From assembly GCA_902779075.1 (NCBI GenBank), contig CACZAK010000024.1, positions 1 to 36,250 of the forward strand: 36,250 nucleotides of DNA, given 5' to 3'. This document shows positions 26,101-34,123 of the stretch, piece after piece. The notes beneath the pieces were generated by a model. It was not told where the DNA came from. It searched no databases and saw nothing but the letters and a program-made list of their open reading frames with translations. How positions within the stretch are numbered: the first letter of the stretch is position 1; each line of letters begins with the position of its first letter. Made by a program: the position numbers and the translations under genes. The DNA comes from an uncultured bacterium (GTDB lineage: Bacteria > Verrucomicrobiota > Kiritimatiellia > RFP12 > UBA1067).

Positions 26101-27001
26101 GTTTGCCTATAACAATGAGGAGCGACTCCCTGCAATCAAGAATGGCCTCAATTGGGCGCGGTCGGGGTATGTCTTCAACGGATGGGCGACAAGTAAGGCA
26201 AACGCCGATGCCGGAAAGGTCTGGAAGAAGGATTGGGCGATTGTCAAAACGGCGGCTGCTGTTGGTGCAACGCTGAATGTCTATGCGATTTGGGGCGAGG
26301 GCACGACAGGGCCGGCAAACGACAACTTCGCTAATGCGACGGTGATATCCGGTTCGTCTGGAACCGTCTCGGGATCCAATGTTGGTGCTACGGCTCAGTC
26401 CGGCGAGCCCTTGTTGCAGACCTACAGTTACGCAAACAACACTGTTTGGTGGGCATGGACGGCTCCAGCAAGTGGAACGGTTGTTTTTAGCACTTCGGGA
26501 ACAGGTTTCGACACGGTGATGGGCATCTACATCGGCTCGTCGGTTACGGGGCTGACGACCGTCACGGAGGATGATGATGGCGCAGGTTATGGTCTGAGCC
26601 GCTGTACGTTTACGGCGAAAGCAGGGACAACGTATCGTATCGTGGTCGCGGGCTATAACTCTGAATGTAAAGGCACAATAAATCTCGACTGGAAAATGAG
26701 CGGAGTCTCAAATGCTGCAGTAGGCTTGAAATGCATCGGTTCTGGCAAGATTAACAGTATGTCGCCCTCTGGTTTTGGTTTCTATACGGGTATCCTTGCG
26801 GATGGTACGGGCACGTATGCGCTGCTTCTTGACGGGAGGACGGCGAATGGTGTGATGACGGGCTATCTGTACGTTTCGGGCGAAGAAGTCGTGTTTTCCG
26901 CTGAATGCGAGGCCGTGGCTGTGGCCGAAGGTCTTCACATCCAGCTTGAGAATGGACAAATCGTCTCGATTGCGCCTGATGGCACGGCGACGGTGTGGTA
27001 G
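23102..27001 (+). CDS. Secreted C10 (streptopain-type) cysteine peptidase with multiple C-terminal adhesion/binding modules
   Basis: The product is 1299 residues. A signal peptide to about residue 25 is followed by a Spi/pro-peptide-like domain (about 30-125; ALYHVVRLSDGGYVVTSGD). The C10 catalytic domain (about 180-415) has Cys216 in CGCVATAFAQIM, His365 in GGHEMVLDGYG and Trp387 in NCGWSG. Then come a carboxypeptidase-regulatory-like beta domain (about 425-500), a pre-peptidase C-terminal-like domain (NDDFANAATISG), a CARDB-like domain (PDLSFSYTPTGW) and three InlB/Listeria-Bacteroides repeats (GWATS..NVYAIW). A second NDDFANAT domain ends the protein. It probably degrades extracellular protein. 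No PEP-CTERM tail is present, so its surface retention must differ from that of its neighbours. An AAAGGGA ribosome site precedes the adjacent ATGATG starts. Confidence 0.88.
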   Translation: MMTTNRLTRFILALTMMVVAPILWAVEVTPEQARTAARNWIGKSPTRMTAKFASSGVYDVQTSKNATGRALYHVVRLSDGGYVVTSGDTELPPVIAFSDSGTLDLDDTGNPLIALLERDMGHRIGLVDGTAASPGLKARAGRVPSEFETEWADLTGGQGGAFKCGADGKPVASKTSLSSLSDVRVSPLVQSKWGQSTWNGYNTFNYYTPNNYVCGCVATAFAQIMRYWQQPTSSVTARSYYCKVDGTSSLRTMKGGTYSWSDMPLTSSSCTSSTQRMAIGKLLYDLGVASQMKWKSGLSGTMGFAGSQALKNAFGYASSQAYFDVRGFGLESALASQTAFRDAILASLDAGMPCAVGVAGDEGGHEMVLDGYGFSGSVIFSHLNCGWSGNEDMWYNFFGENVTSYSFSYMDELGYNIHPTVSGDVLSGRVLNSSGSAVAGATVMLSGTGTSKTTTTDDKGIYAFRITSAGSYTVSATYGSLSGSTTATVTAMSVSTTATLDSNCSYSDSASNGTLGNKWGVNLTLDDPEPRPVNDDFANAATISGASGSVSGTTVGATTQYGEPLPNYKAAATNTIWWVWTAPGSGDVTFSTTNTPAFSTSSDGYADTVMGVYTGSSVNSLTIIKEDDDGGRNRTSICSFSATAGTRYYIAVSGYGINQGTVKLNWLLLAAEILPDLSFSYTPTGWSDPMVVSASSANSTNCTVATFGTTDNLYVSRAVVCRNADVNTTFYTRLLVDGVEKVSWMQASLQQDYYNKATSYSIGTLAAGTHTIKVETDCTGAVAESDESNNTYTKTITVKSDESSGTYTIKFNKYDGTGTTATRTFNYGNKERLPSIKNGLKWERSGFVFKGWATSMANANAGKIWKGDWAYVQTAAQPGKTLNVYAIWVPVSGYYVIKFNKNDGSGAWRTVAFPYGTSKVLPSCGKGLGWKRNGFAFVGWAISTAKAADPKAGNIWNVDQATVKTAVQSGGTLNVYAAWMKGYTIRFHKNDGTDAIKAQGFAYNNEERLPAIKNGLNWARSGYVFNGWATSKANADAGKVWKKDWAIVKTAAAVGATLNVYAIWGEGTTGPANDNFANATVISGSSGTVSGSNVGATAQSGEPLLQTYSYANNTVWWAWTAPASGTVVFSTSGTGFDTVMGIYIGSSVTGLTTVTEDDDGAGYGLSRCTFTAKAGTTYRIVVAGYNSECKGTINLDWKMSGVSNAAVGLKCIGSGKINSMSPSGFGFYTGILADGTGTYALLLDGRTANGVMTGYLYVSGEEVVFSAECEAVAVAEGLHIQLENGQIVSIAPDGTATVW

Positions 27002-27097
27002 ACATTAGATTTCCAGGGCAACAACAAAGACCTTGAACGATCTTATTGCAATTGCCACGCCCCCTCACGAAGGCGGCATTCTGCCCTCACAGAGAAA

Positions 27098-27526
27098 ATG
27101 GTATTTCATTATGAAGGGTTAGACTTCCCCTTACTGGGCGAATTGCATACCTTTTCGCAGGGTCACGCTTCTGATGGTTCAAGGGGCACCGGGAACGAAA
27201 CGTCGGGGATGTATTCGCGTTCCATGCTGGCGGAGTCCGTGATTGCGGCGAACCTCTGGAATGTGTTCACGCGACTCAGTGATGAAGAGATGCACCATGA
27301 GGCCGTTACCTCCCGTCCGCTCCTCCAGTCATGTGTCGCGAGGCTGTCACGCCATGCGCGGTATGGGATTGTCACAATCTACGCCGCCACGAGCGAAAAG
27401 TCCCGTGAAATCTACCGCACCATCAGTGCTTTCCTGTCCATAGCCTCAGCCGCGTCGCAGTTGAACGTCGAAGAACGTCGCCAGCGCATAATCGCGCACG
27501 CATTCGACGGGCAGATACACTATTGA
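27098..27526 (+). CDS. Hypothetical protein, 142 residues
   Basis: I do not recognise it. The sequence is mixed alpha-helical with no signal peptide or membrane segment. It contains SGMYSRSMLAESVIAANLWNVF and a basic segment LSRHARYGIVTIYAATSEKSREIYRT. It sits between the C10 protease and the sugar-recycling operon with no clear ribosome site. The reverse strand also has open frames, so coding status is uncertain. The next gene's promoter begins at its last codons. It could be a degraded remnant. Confidence 0.4.
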   Translation: MVFHYEGLDFPLLGELHTFSQGHASDGSRGTGNETSGMYSRSMLAESVIAANLWNVFTRLSDEEMHHEAVTSRPLLQSCVARLSRHARYGIVTIYAATSEKSREIYRTISAFLSIASAASQLNVEERRQRIIAHAFDGQIHY

Positions 27527-27552
27527 CTTCAACTGCGAATTTTAGGTATAAT
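27523..27552 (+). promoter_or_regulatory. Promoter of the MurU-AmgK-like operon
   Basis: The -35 is TTGACT (27523-27528), with an 18-nt spacer and TATAAT (27547-27552). A GAGG ribosome site lies 5 nt before ATG 27582. It is the best sigma-70 match in the window. Confidence 0.75.
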
Positions 27553-27581
27553 CATCGCCACGGAAAAGTGTCGAGGATTAG

Positions 27582-29447
27582 ATGAAAGCTGGAGAAGTCA
27601 AAAAAGCCGTGGTACTGGCGGCTGGTTTCGGAACGCGACTTAGGCCGCTCACGCTTGTGCGGCCCAAGCCGCTGCTGCCCGTGTGGGGCGTGCCGATGCT
27701 CGAGCGCATCCTGCGCATGCTCGAGTCGTGGGGCGTGGAGGAGATCGCCGTGAACGCCCACTGGCAGGCCCCCAAGGTGCGGCAGTACGTGGCCTCGCGG
27801 AGGGGCCGCGCGAAGGTGACTGTGGCGGAGGAACCGGAGATCCTCGGCACGGGCGGCGTGCTGAACCCGCTCCGGTACTTCCTCGGCGACGGGCCGTTCT
27901 GGCTCGTGAACGGCGACGTCGTGGCGGAGGCGCTTGACCCGCAGCCGATCGTGGACGCCTTTGAACGGAGCGGCCGTTTCGCCGCATGCTGGCTCTCCGA
28001 GACGCAGGGCCCGCGCACGGTCGAGGCCGATCCCGAGGGACGCATCTGCAACTGGAAGAGCGACGTACCGGGCGACGCCGGCACCTACACCTACTGCGGC
28101 TGCGCGCTCCTCTCGCCGCAGGTGCTCGGCTACGTGGTGCCGTCGGGTTTCTCCACGATAGTCCAGGCCTACGAGAAGGCAATGATGGAGGATGCGAGGT
28201 TCGTAGTGGGCGTGACAGAGGAGCGGGCCTACTGGGGCGACGCCGGCACGCTCGAAAACTATCTTGAAATCCACAATGCGCTTGACCCCGACCGCTTCGA
28301 GGAGAACCCGAACGTGCTGTTCGAGGGCGTGAAGCTCGTCGACACCGCCGACCTCGGCGGGTGCGTGGTGACGGGCGGACTCGTGGGCGGCGCGTTCGAG
28401 CGCACCGCGCTCGTGGGACTCGACCAGATCGACGCGCCGCGTCTTGCGGCGCTTGCGGACGCGCTCGGCTGGCCGCGTGCGGACGTGGCGTGCGGCTTCC
28501 TCGGCGCGCGCGGGAGCGACCGCAGCTTCTGGCGGTTCGTCCATGGCGACGACCGCGCGATCGCGATCGAGTACGACGACGCGAAGCGTCCCGAAAACGC
28601 GCGCTACGCGTCTCACGCGCGCCTGCTCGCGGAGGCCGGCGTGCCCGTGCCGCGCGTGCTGGCGGACGTGCCCGAGCAGAAGGCGCTTGCGCTTGAGGAC
28701 ATCGACGGCGACTCGCTCGAGGACCGCGCGAACCGGCGCGGCGCCGACCTCGTGAAACTCTACACGCCGGTCGTGAAGGCGCTGCGCACGCTGCACGAGA
28801 AGGGCACTGAGCTCGCGCTCGCGCAGGACGTGAAGCTCGAGCCGTCGTTCGGTCCCGAGCTCTACGCCTGGGAACGCGATCTCTTCGAGACGTACTGCGT
28901 GAAAGAACGCTTTGGCTATGACGCCCTCCCGAAGGACGTGCACGCTGAGTTGGAGGCCGTGGCTGGTGAGCTGATGCGCCAGCGTCCCGTGCTCGTACAC
29001 CGAGACTTCCAGAGCTCGAACGTACTTTACCGTCCGGCCCGCTCGGTGATCGGGCCCTACCAGGCGGATTTCGCGTTCATTGACTTCCAGGGCATGCGCC
29101 TCGGCGCGGCCGCGTATGACCTCGCCTCGCTTCTGTACGATCCCTACGTGCCGCTCGACGAGAAGGCTCGCGCGTCGCTCGCGCGGGTCTATCCCGTGGA
29201 GAAGCTCGCGTTCGGCGCGGTGCAGCGTCTCGTGCAGGCGCTCGGCGCATTCGGCCGGCTCGCGTCGGTGGGGCAGCCGCAGTTCGGACGCCACGTGGCG
29301 CCCGCGCTCCAGAACCTGCTTGCGGCGGCTGACGAGGCGGACCTCGACGCGCTCGGCGCGTTCGCGGAGGACCTCATCGCCAAGGAGGAGATTCGCCTCG
29401 GCCGTTTCCACCACCACCATCACGGTGAAGAAGGCGAAGAGGAATGA
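27582..29447 (+). CDS. MurU-AmgK-like fusion: sugar-1-phosphate nucleotidyltransferase plus anomeric sugar kinase
   Basis: The product is 621 residues with two domains. Residues ~8-235 are a nucleotidyltransferase (VVLAAGFGTRLRPLT..RPKPLLPVWG, VNGDV, YTYCGCALLSP), like N-acetylmuramate-1-phosphate uridylyltransferase MurU. Residues ~310-605 are an aminoglycoside-phosphotransferase fold: GSDRSFWRF near the start, catalytic VHRDFQSSN (His473, Asp475, Asn480), metal-binding Asp501 in FIDFQG, then AAYDLASLLYDPY, a pattern of the AmgK kinase. In Pseudomonas these are separate proteins that recycle MurNAc to UDP-MurNAc; here they are one chain. The exact sugar is inferred. The C-terminus has five consecutive histidines (610-614) and an acidic tail. 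The stop overlaps the next ATG. Confidence 0.82.
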   Translation: MKAGEVKKAVVLAAGFGTRLRPLTLVRPKPLLPVWGVPMLERILRMLESWGVEEIAVNAHWQAPKVRQYVASRRGRAKVTVAEEPEILGTGGVLNPLRYFLGDGPFWLVNGDVVAEALDPQPIVDAFERSGRFAACWLSETQGPRTVEADPEGRICNWKSDVPGDAGTYTYCGCALLSPQVLGYVVPSGFSTIVQAYEKAMMEDARFVVGVTEERAYWGDAGTLENYLEIHNALDPDRFEENPNVLFEGVKLVDTADLGGCVVTGGLVGGAFERTALVGLDQIDAPRLAALADALGWPRADVACGFLGARGSDRSFWRFVHGDDRAIAIEYDDAKRPENARYASHARLLAEAGVPVPRVLADVPEQKALALEDIDGDSLEDRANRRGADLVKLYTPVVKALRTLHEKGTELALAQDVKLEPSFGPELYAWERDLFETYCVKERFGYDALPKDVHAELEAVAGELMRQRPVLVHRDFQSSNVLYRPARSVIGPYQADFAFIDFQGMRLGAAAYDLASLLYDPYVPLDEKARASLARVYPVEKLAFGAVQRLVQALGAFGRLASVGQPQFGRHVAPALQNLLAAADEADLDALGAFAEDLIAKEEIRLGRFHHHHHGEEGEEE

Positions 29448-31651
29448 GGTCGTCCGTCAAGCAGTTCCTCGCGCGGTTCCGCGGCGAGGGCGTGCGCCGT
29501 CCCGAACTCGTGGCGACGCGCGCGATGGGGCGTCGGCGCGTCTTCCATGCCTATGACCTCGGAGACGACACGTTCGTCTTCGAGAAGGGCGTGTGGACGG
29601 ACCTCGACGCGCATGCCTCCGTGTTGCTCGCACGCAAGAGCGACCTGCGGCACGGCGCGCGCGGCTACGTGATGACGGTCACGACGGGCAACCACTCCGT
29701 CGCCGCGCTGCCGCTCCTCCAGGGGCAGTTTTGGGACCTTTCCCGCATCCCTGTCGCGAAGCGCGGCGACGTGATGATGCGTGCGATCCTCTGCGGCAAC
29801 GTAGTGGACGGCAAACTCGAGCTTTCGCAACGCGACGTGCCGTGTCGTCTTCTGGTGGAACTGGACGGCTGGCTCACGGGCACGCTCAAGTTCGCGCTCG
29901 GCGACGTGGTGATGCTCGAGCGCACGAGCGAGGCGCTCGAGCACTATCGCCAACGGGGACAGGAGTGGCGCGTCAAGCCGCTTGCGTGGACGGAGCGGGA
30001 GATGTCCGTGGCCCTCCGCGCGAGCCGCAAGCGTATCTCCACCGACCTCACCTACTACCACAGCTCGCGCGGCGTGCATTTCCTATCCTATTCCGACTTC
30101 CACGCCTTCGCGGAGCTCGCGCGTACCGACTTTCCGCGTTTCCGCGAACAGCTCCGCGAGCTGACGAGCGTGTTCGAGGGACACGCCACTTCCTTCCTCC
30201 GCCAGCCGAAGCTGCACGGGCACCACGAGATCGAACTCTTTGGCCTCTCGCGCGGCGTGGCGCTCACGCGTATCGTGCCGGAACTCGAAAAGCTGATGGA
30301 GAAGATCGTGCTGCGGCGCACCACGCAGGAAGCGGCCGCGATGCGCATTGCGGAAATCGACGCGCTCTACAAGTCGCTCCTCACGCGTCCCGAATTGGCC
30401 GACGATGGATCCGACGCCTTCGTCGAGACGCTCTACATGCACCTGACTGGCGAAATCTACTCCGTCATGGGCGAAGGCGCCACGCCCGCGTTCGATGACC
30501 GGCGCACGGCGCTCCCCGGCGCGACGTTCGTGGACGGACGCCCTGTGTTCCATCCCGGCGTAGACTCTCGCAGCGAGGTACTGCTCTCGAATCTCCGCGC
30601 GCTCATGAGCAAGGACGAGCACGTGGAGTACGCGAATGTGTACGAGCTGCGCACGGATGCGGACGATGAAGACGGGCTGGCGATCGGACAGGGGCGCACG
30701 CGCGAGATTGTCTACAAGTCGGACTGCCGTCCCGTGGTGGCTTCGCTCGTGGAGAAGCGCCTTTCGCAGTCGGGCCGCGGCTACGGCAGCTACGTGATCG
30801 CCCGCGTACAGGCATTTACCGCGCTTGGCGTGGGTCTCGCGCAGTACCGTCTGCTCCGCCGCCGCTTCGGCAGAGGACGCAACTTCTTCGACTATTTCAT
30901 CCGCACGCGCTGCGAGGGCGAGCCGCTCGCGGACATCCCGGCCGGCTACTTCCAGATGGCCGGCGAATTCGGCGGAGCGGAGGCGGGCGAAGACCCGCAG
31001 GTGGTCTGCGCACTCGCGTTCCTCATGGGCGACGCGGCCGCGCAGAACCTCGTGATGAAGAAGTACGACCCGGTGGCGAAGACCTGCCACTACGGCACGG
31101 GCAAGGAAATCTACCAGTTCGGTTACGACATCGAGGCGGGCCGTCTCATGCCGAAGTCAGTCTCGTGCTGTTCCGTGCGCGGTTCGCTCGGTTGGCCGGA
31201 CGTGTCGCTCACGGAATCCAACCTCGACGCGATCTGCCGCTTCTACATCTCCTTCTACGCGAAGACGCTCGCCGCCTTCGCGGAGCGCCATACCGTCGTG
31301 CCGCTGGCCGACCTCGGCAACCGCTTCCTCGCAGGCTTCGAGTTCCGTCTGCGCGCGATGGAGTGGCAGTTCACGATCCAGCGCGACGCCTTCGAGACAT
31401 TCGACCCGCACCTGCCGCCGCGCTACGGTTTCCTCCCGAAGTGGCGTTTCGTCCTCTGGTCGCTTGAACGCCACGTGCGCCGCGTGAACGTGCTCCACCG
31501 TGCCTTCCTCGACCGCATCGCCAATCCCGACGCCGTGGAAGTGGAGACCCCCGCCGAGGACATGCACGCGCTCGAAGACGCGAACGCGACCAACGTGCTG
31601 AGCGCCCTCGAGGACCTCGACATCCACTTCATCGGAGAATCCGGCGCATGA
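29444..31651 (+). CDS. Uncharacterised 735-residue protein in the cell-wall recycling operon
   Basis: I do not recognise this family. There is no signal peptide or membrane helix, so it is probably cytoplasmic. The C-terminal half is the more structured-looking: REIVYKSDCRP, a long helix GSYVIARVQAFTALGVGLAQYRLL, LMGDAAAQNLVMKKYDP (loosely reminiscent of a kinase catalytic loop), GTGKEIYQFGYDIEAGRLMPKSV and SCCSVRGSLGWPDVSL. The ends are translationally coupled on both sides (ATGA overlaps with the MurU-AmgK fusion and with hslO), which points to co-regulation. Any kinase relation is speculation. GC-rich core codon use suggests a resident gene. Confidence 0.75.
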   Translation: MRSSVKQFLARFRGEGVRRPELVATRAMGRRRVFHAYDLGDDTFVFEKGVWTDLDAHASVLLARKSDLRHGARGYVMTVTTGNHSVAALPLLQGQFWDLSRIPVAKRGDVMMRAILCGNVVDGKLELSQRDVPCRLLVELDGWLTGTLKFALGDVVMLERTSEALEHYRQRGQEWRVKPLAWTEREMSVALRASRKRISTDLTYYHSSRGVHFLSYSDFHAFAELARTDFPRFREQLRELTSVFEGHATSFLRQPKLHGHHEIELFGLSRGVALTRIVPELEKLMEKIVLRRTTQEAAAMRIAEIDALYKSLLTRPELADDGSDAFVETLYMHLTGEIYSVMGEGATPAFDDRRTALPGATFVDGRPVFHPGVDSRSEVLLSNLRALMSKDEHVEYANVYELRTDADDEDGLAIGQGRTREIVYKSDCRPVVASLVEKRLSQSGRGYGSYVIARVQAFTALGVGLAQYRLLRRRFGRGRNFFDYFIRTRCEGEPLADIPAGYFQMAGEFGGAEAGEDPQVVCALAFLMGDAAAQNLVMKKYDPVAKTCHYGTGKEIYQFGYDIEAGRLMPKSVSCCSVRGSLGWPDVSLTESNLDAICRFYISFYAKTLAAFAERHTVVPLADLGNRFLAGFEFRLRAMEWQFTIQRDAFETFDPHLPPRYGFLPKWRFVLWSLERHVRRVNVLHRAFLDRIANPDAVEVETPAEDMHALEDANATNVLSALEDLDIHFIGESGA

Positions 31652-32526
31652 ACGACGAACGAATACAGGCGCTTGATCCGGCGACGAAGATCGCCGTAGT
31701 GCTGTGTGACTGCACAGCGGCGGCGGGGGCCTTGGCGAGGGGACACCTCTCAGGGCCTACGGCGTCATATTACCTCGCCGAGGCGTTGGCGGGCGTCGCG
31801 CTCCTCGGCGCGGAGACGTCGCAGGACGAAGAGACCGTGACATTCCGCCTCGACTGTCCCGGCCCGCTCGGCGGGTTCCTCGTGGAGGCGACAGCCGCCG
31901 GCACGTTGCGCGGCTACACGAAGCAGAAAATCCTCAACGACTTCGACGGACTCGGCACGCCGAAAGATGCAAAGGTGCTGGGCGAAACGGGCACCTTCGA
32001 GATCATCCGCTCAATCCCCGGCGCGATCCTCGCCTCCGGCGCCGTCGCGGTAGGGTCGCCTCGCCGAGGCGACCGCCCGGAAACCTTCGTCGCCCAGGGC
32101 CTCGACGCCTTCTTCGCGCAGTCGCTCCAGCGGCGCGTGCGCACGGCCGTGGCGGCGGCGGCGGACGACGACGGCGTGCCCGTCTACGCACGCGGGGCGC
32201 TCGTGGAGTGTCCGCCCGACGGTGATGCTGCCGCGTTCGAGGCAGTGGCGGAGACGTTTGCATCTGGCGCGGTGCAGAAGGCGCTTGCGTCGGGAACGGC
32301 CTCCGCGCGTACGCTCTTGAAAAAGCTCGGCCTCCCGCATGCGGAGGTTCGTAGCACGACCCCGCTTTCGTTCGCGTGCCGGTGCAGCGCGGAACGGGCG
32401 GAGGCGATGCTTGCCGCAATCCCCGAGGCAGAGCGCGCCGCGCTGCCGCCACAACTTGACGTCACGTGCCACATGTGCGGCCGCACGTGGACTGTCTCAA
32501 CGCGCCGCACGGAGAAGGGGGCCTGA
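31648..32526 (+). CDS. hslO: Redox-regulated chaperone Hsp33
   Basis: The product is 292 residues. The C-terminal zinc/redox switch is present: CRC (Cys244, Cys246) and CHMC (Cys274, Cys277) spaced as in Hsp33. The N-terminal domain has SYYLAEALAGVALLG, FRLDCPGPLGGFLVEA, GTLRGYT, GTFEIIRS and AQSLQRRVRTAV. Hsp33 is activated by oxidation and unfolding to hold damaged proteins. A palindrome at 32054-32074 encodes the extra VGSPRRGDRPE after ILASGAV, where family members have no such insertion as far as I recall. The ATG overlaps the preceding stop; the kinase gene starts 2 nt after its stop. Confidence 0.9.
   Translation: MNDERIQALDPATKIAVVLCDCTAAAGALARGHLSGPTASYYLAEALAGVALLGAETSQDEETVTFRLDCPGPLGGFLVEATAAGTLRGYTKQKILNDFDGLGTPKDAKVLGETGTFEIIRSIPGAILASGAVAVGSPRRGDRPETFVAQGLDAFFAQSLQRRVRTAVAAAADDDGVPVYARGALVECPPDGDAAAFEAVAETFASGAVQKALASGTASARTLLKKLGLPHAEVRSTTPLSFACRCSAERAEAMLAAIPEAERAALPPQLDVTCHMCGRTWTVSTRRTEKGA
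32051..32078. repeat. Palindromic CCCTACC-family element inside hslO (reverse orientation)
   Basis: GGTCGCCTCG (32054-32063) and CGAGGCGACC (32065-32074) form a perfect 10-bp inverted repeat with a 1-nt loop. The GGTAGGG at its left end is the reverse complement of the CCCTACC tail of the other elements. Confidence 0.8.
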
Positions 32527-32528
32527 CG

Positions 32529-34089
32529 ATGGCCGAATATGTGACGATTGGCGAGGCGCTGCCGGCGCAGGTGGACGGACTCGACGTGCTGGGCGCCGTA
32601 TGCAACAACATGGTGGTGCCGCTTGCGGCGCCGCATTTCGCCGACCCCGAACTCCATCCGCTTACCCGTGCGGACGACTACGGTTTCGAGATCTACCGCT
32701 CGTCGCTCGTGTTCCTGCTAGCGAAGTGTGCCGAGGAGCTGGCCCACGGGTCCGAGTTCCGCGTCCGCCAGTCGATCTCGCAGGCCCTCTACTGCACGTG
32801 GGCGCCGCCGGCACGCGGTCCGGCCAAGGCGACGGGCGACATCGCGCGCCTCTCTGCCGCGCTTGCGGACCTCGTGCGCGCGGACGTGCCGATTACGGCC
32901 CAGCCTGTCCCCTACAAGAACGCCGTGGAGGCGCTGGGCAAGCTCGGCCGCGTGGACGAACTCAACCTCCTTCGCCACCGCAATCCGCCTGCCGTCCTGC
33001 TTTCGTGCTGCGGGGATTTCCGCGCGCTGAACCAGACACCTCTTGCACCGCGCACGGGTGCGCTCGACCTTTGGGAGCTTTTGCCGGCGGACGGCGGCTT
33101 TATCCTTAATGTGCCGCCGCCGGAAACGCCGCGCAAACTCCGCCGCGTGCCCGCGACCGCGCCGTTCTTCAAGATATTCCGGCATCAGGCCGAACACCGC
33201 CGCATGACGGGCGTCGAGACGCTCGGTGATCTCAACCAGGCGATCCTTGAAAAGCGCTTCGACGTGTTCGTGCGCACGGTGGAGGCGATGCAGACGAAGG
33301 ACCTTGCCCAGATCGCCGACAAGATTGCGGCGCGCGGCGAGGTGCGTCTCGTGCTGCTCGCGGGTCCTTCCTCGGCCGGCAAGACCACCACGGCGCACCG
33401 TCTCTGCACGCAGCTGCGCGTGGTGGGGCTGCGTCCGCTTCTCCTCTCCACCGACGACTACTTCGTGGGCGACGCGCGCAACCCGCGCGACGCGGAAGGC
33501 AACCTCGACTACGAGACCGTCAAGGCCGTCGACGACGTGCGCCTCGCGGCCGACCTAGAGGAACTCTTCGCGGGGAAGCCCGTCCATCTGCGCAAGTTCG
33601 ACTTCCTTAAGCACGACGGCTATGACGCGAAAGAGACGACGCGCCTGCCGTCCGACGGCGTGGTGGTGCTCGAGGGCATCCACGCGCTCAACCCGTCGCT
33701 CACGGCGACGCTTCCAGACAACGTGAAGTTCCGCGTGTACCTCAACGCGCTCACGCAACTTGTGGTGGACTCCTGCAACCGCATCTCGACCACTGACACG
33801 CGCCTCCTGCGCCGTCTCGTGCGCGACTTCCACTTCCGGGGAATGTCGCCGATCGACACATTCCGCCTCTGGCCGAAGGTGGTGGCGGGCGAGCGGAAGT
33901 GGATCTACCCCTACCAGGCGAAGGCGGACGCCGTGTTCAACAGCGCGCTCGACTACGAGCTCGCCGTGCTGAAGCCGTACGCGACGGCTCTCCGGCATCC
34001 TCCACAATGTCTCGCCGGCTCCCGCCGACTGCGTGCCGGGCGACTCCATCCTGCGCGAGACGATCGGCGGCAGCCAGCTGACCTACTGA
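32529..34089 (+). pseudogene. Uridine kinase/phosphoribulokinase-family nucleoside kinase with a C-terminal frameshift
   Basis: ATG 32529 begins MAEYVTIGEALP, 2 nt after hslO. A long N-terminal domain (~270 residues) precedes the kinase: P-loop GPSSAGKTT (279-287), LLSTDDYFVGD, LDYETVKAVD, VVLEGIHALN, DTRLLRRLVRDF. This is the ~550-residue nucleoside kinase layout of many bacteria. After ALDYELAVLKPYA (about 33983) the frame leaves the family, running to a stop at 34232 inside the opposite-strand gene. The +1 frame gives the expected ending, SGILHNVSPAPADCVPGDS and GGSQLTY, stopping at 34089. About 15-20 codons seem missing at the junction. It is either a real mutation or an assembly error; the kinase core is intact. 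Confidence 0.8.
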
Positions 34090-34123
34090 AAAGTGCGGTG
34101 AATTGGGCCGTTACGCGCTCGCG

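Noticed and set aside
29409..29447. The pentahistidine end as a cloning-vector tag
   Set aside because: It is in frame in a native operon, followed by an acidic tail and overlapping the next gene's start; nothing vector-like is nearby.
32466..32528. Upstream ATG for the nucleoside kinase within hslO
   Set aside because: It would overlap the Hsp33 zinc motif by 20 codons; the ATG at 32529 follows hslO directly and fits the family start.
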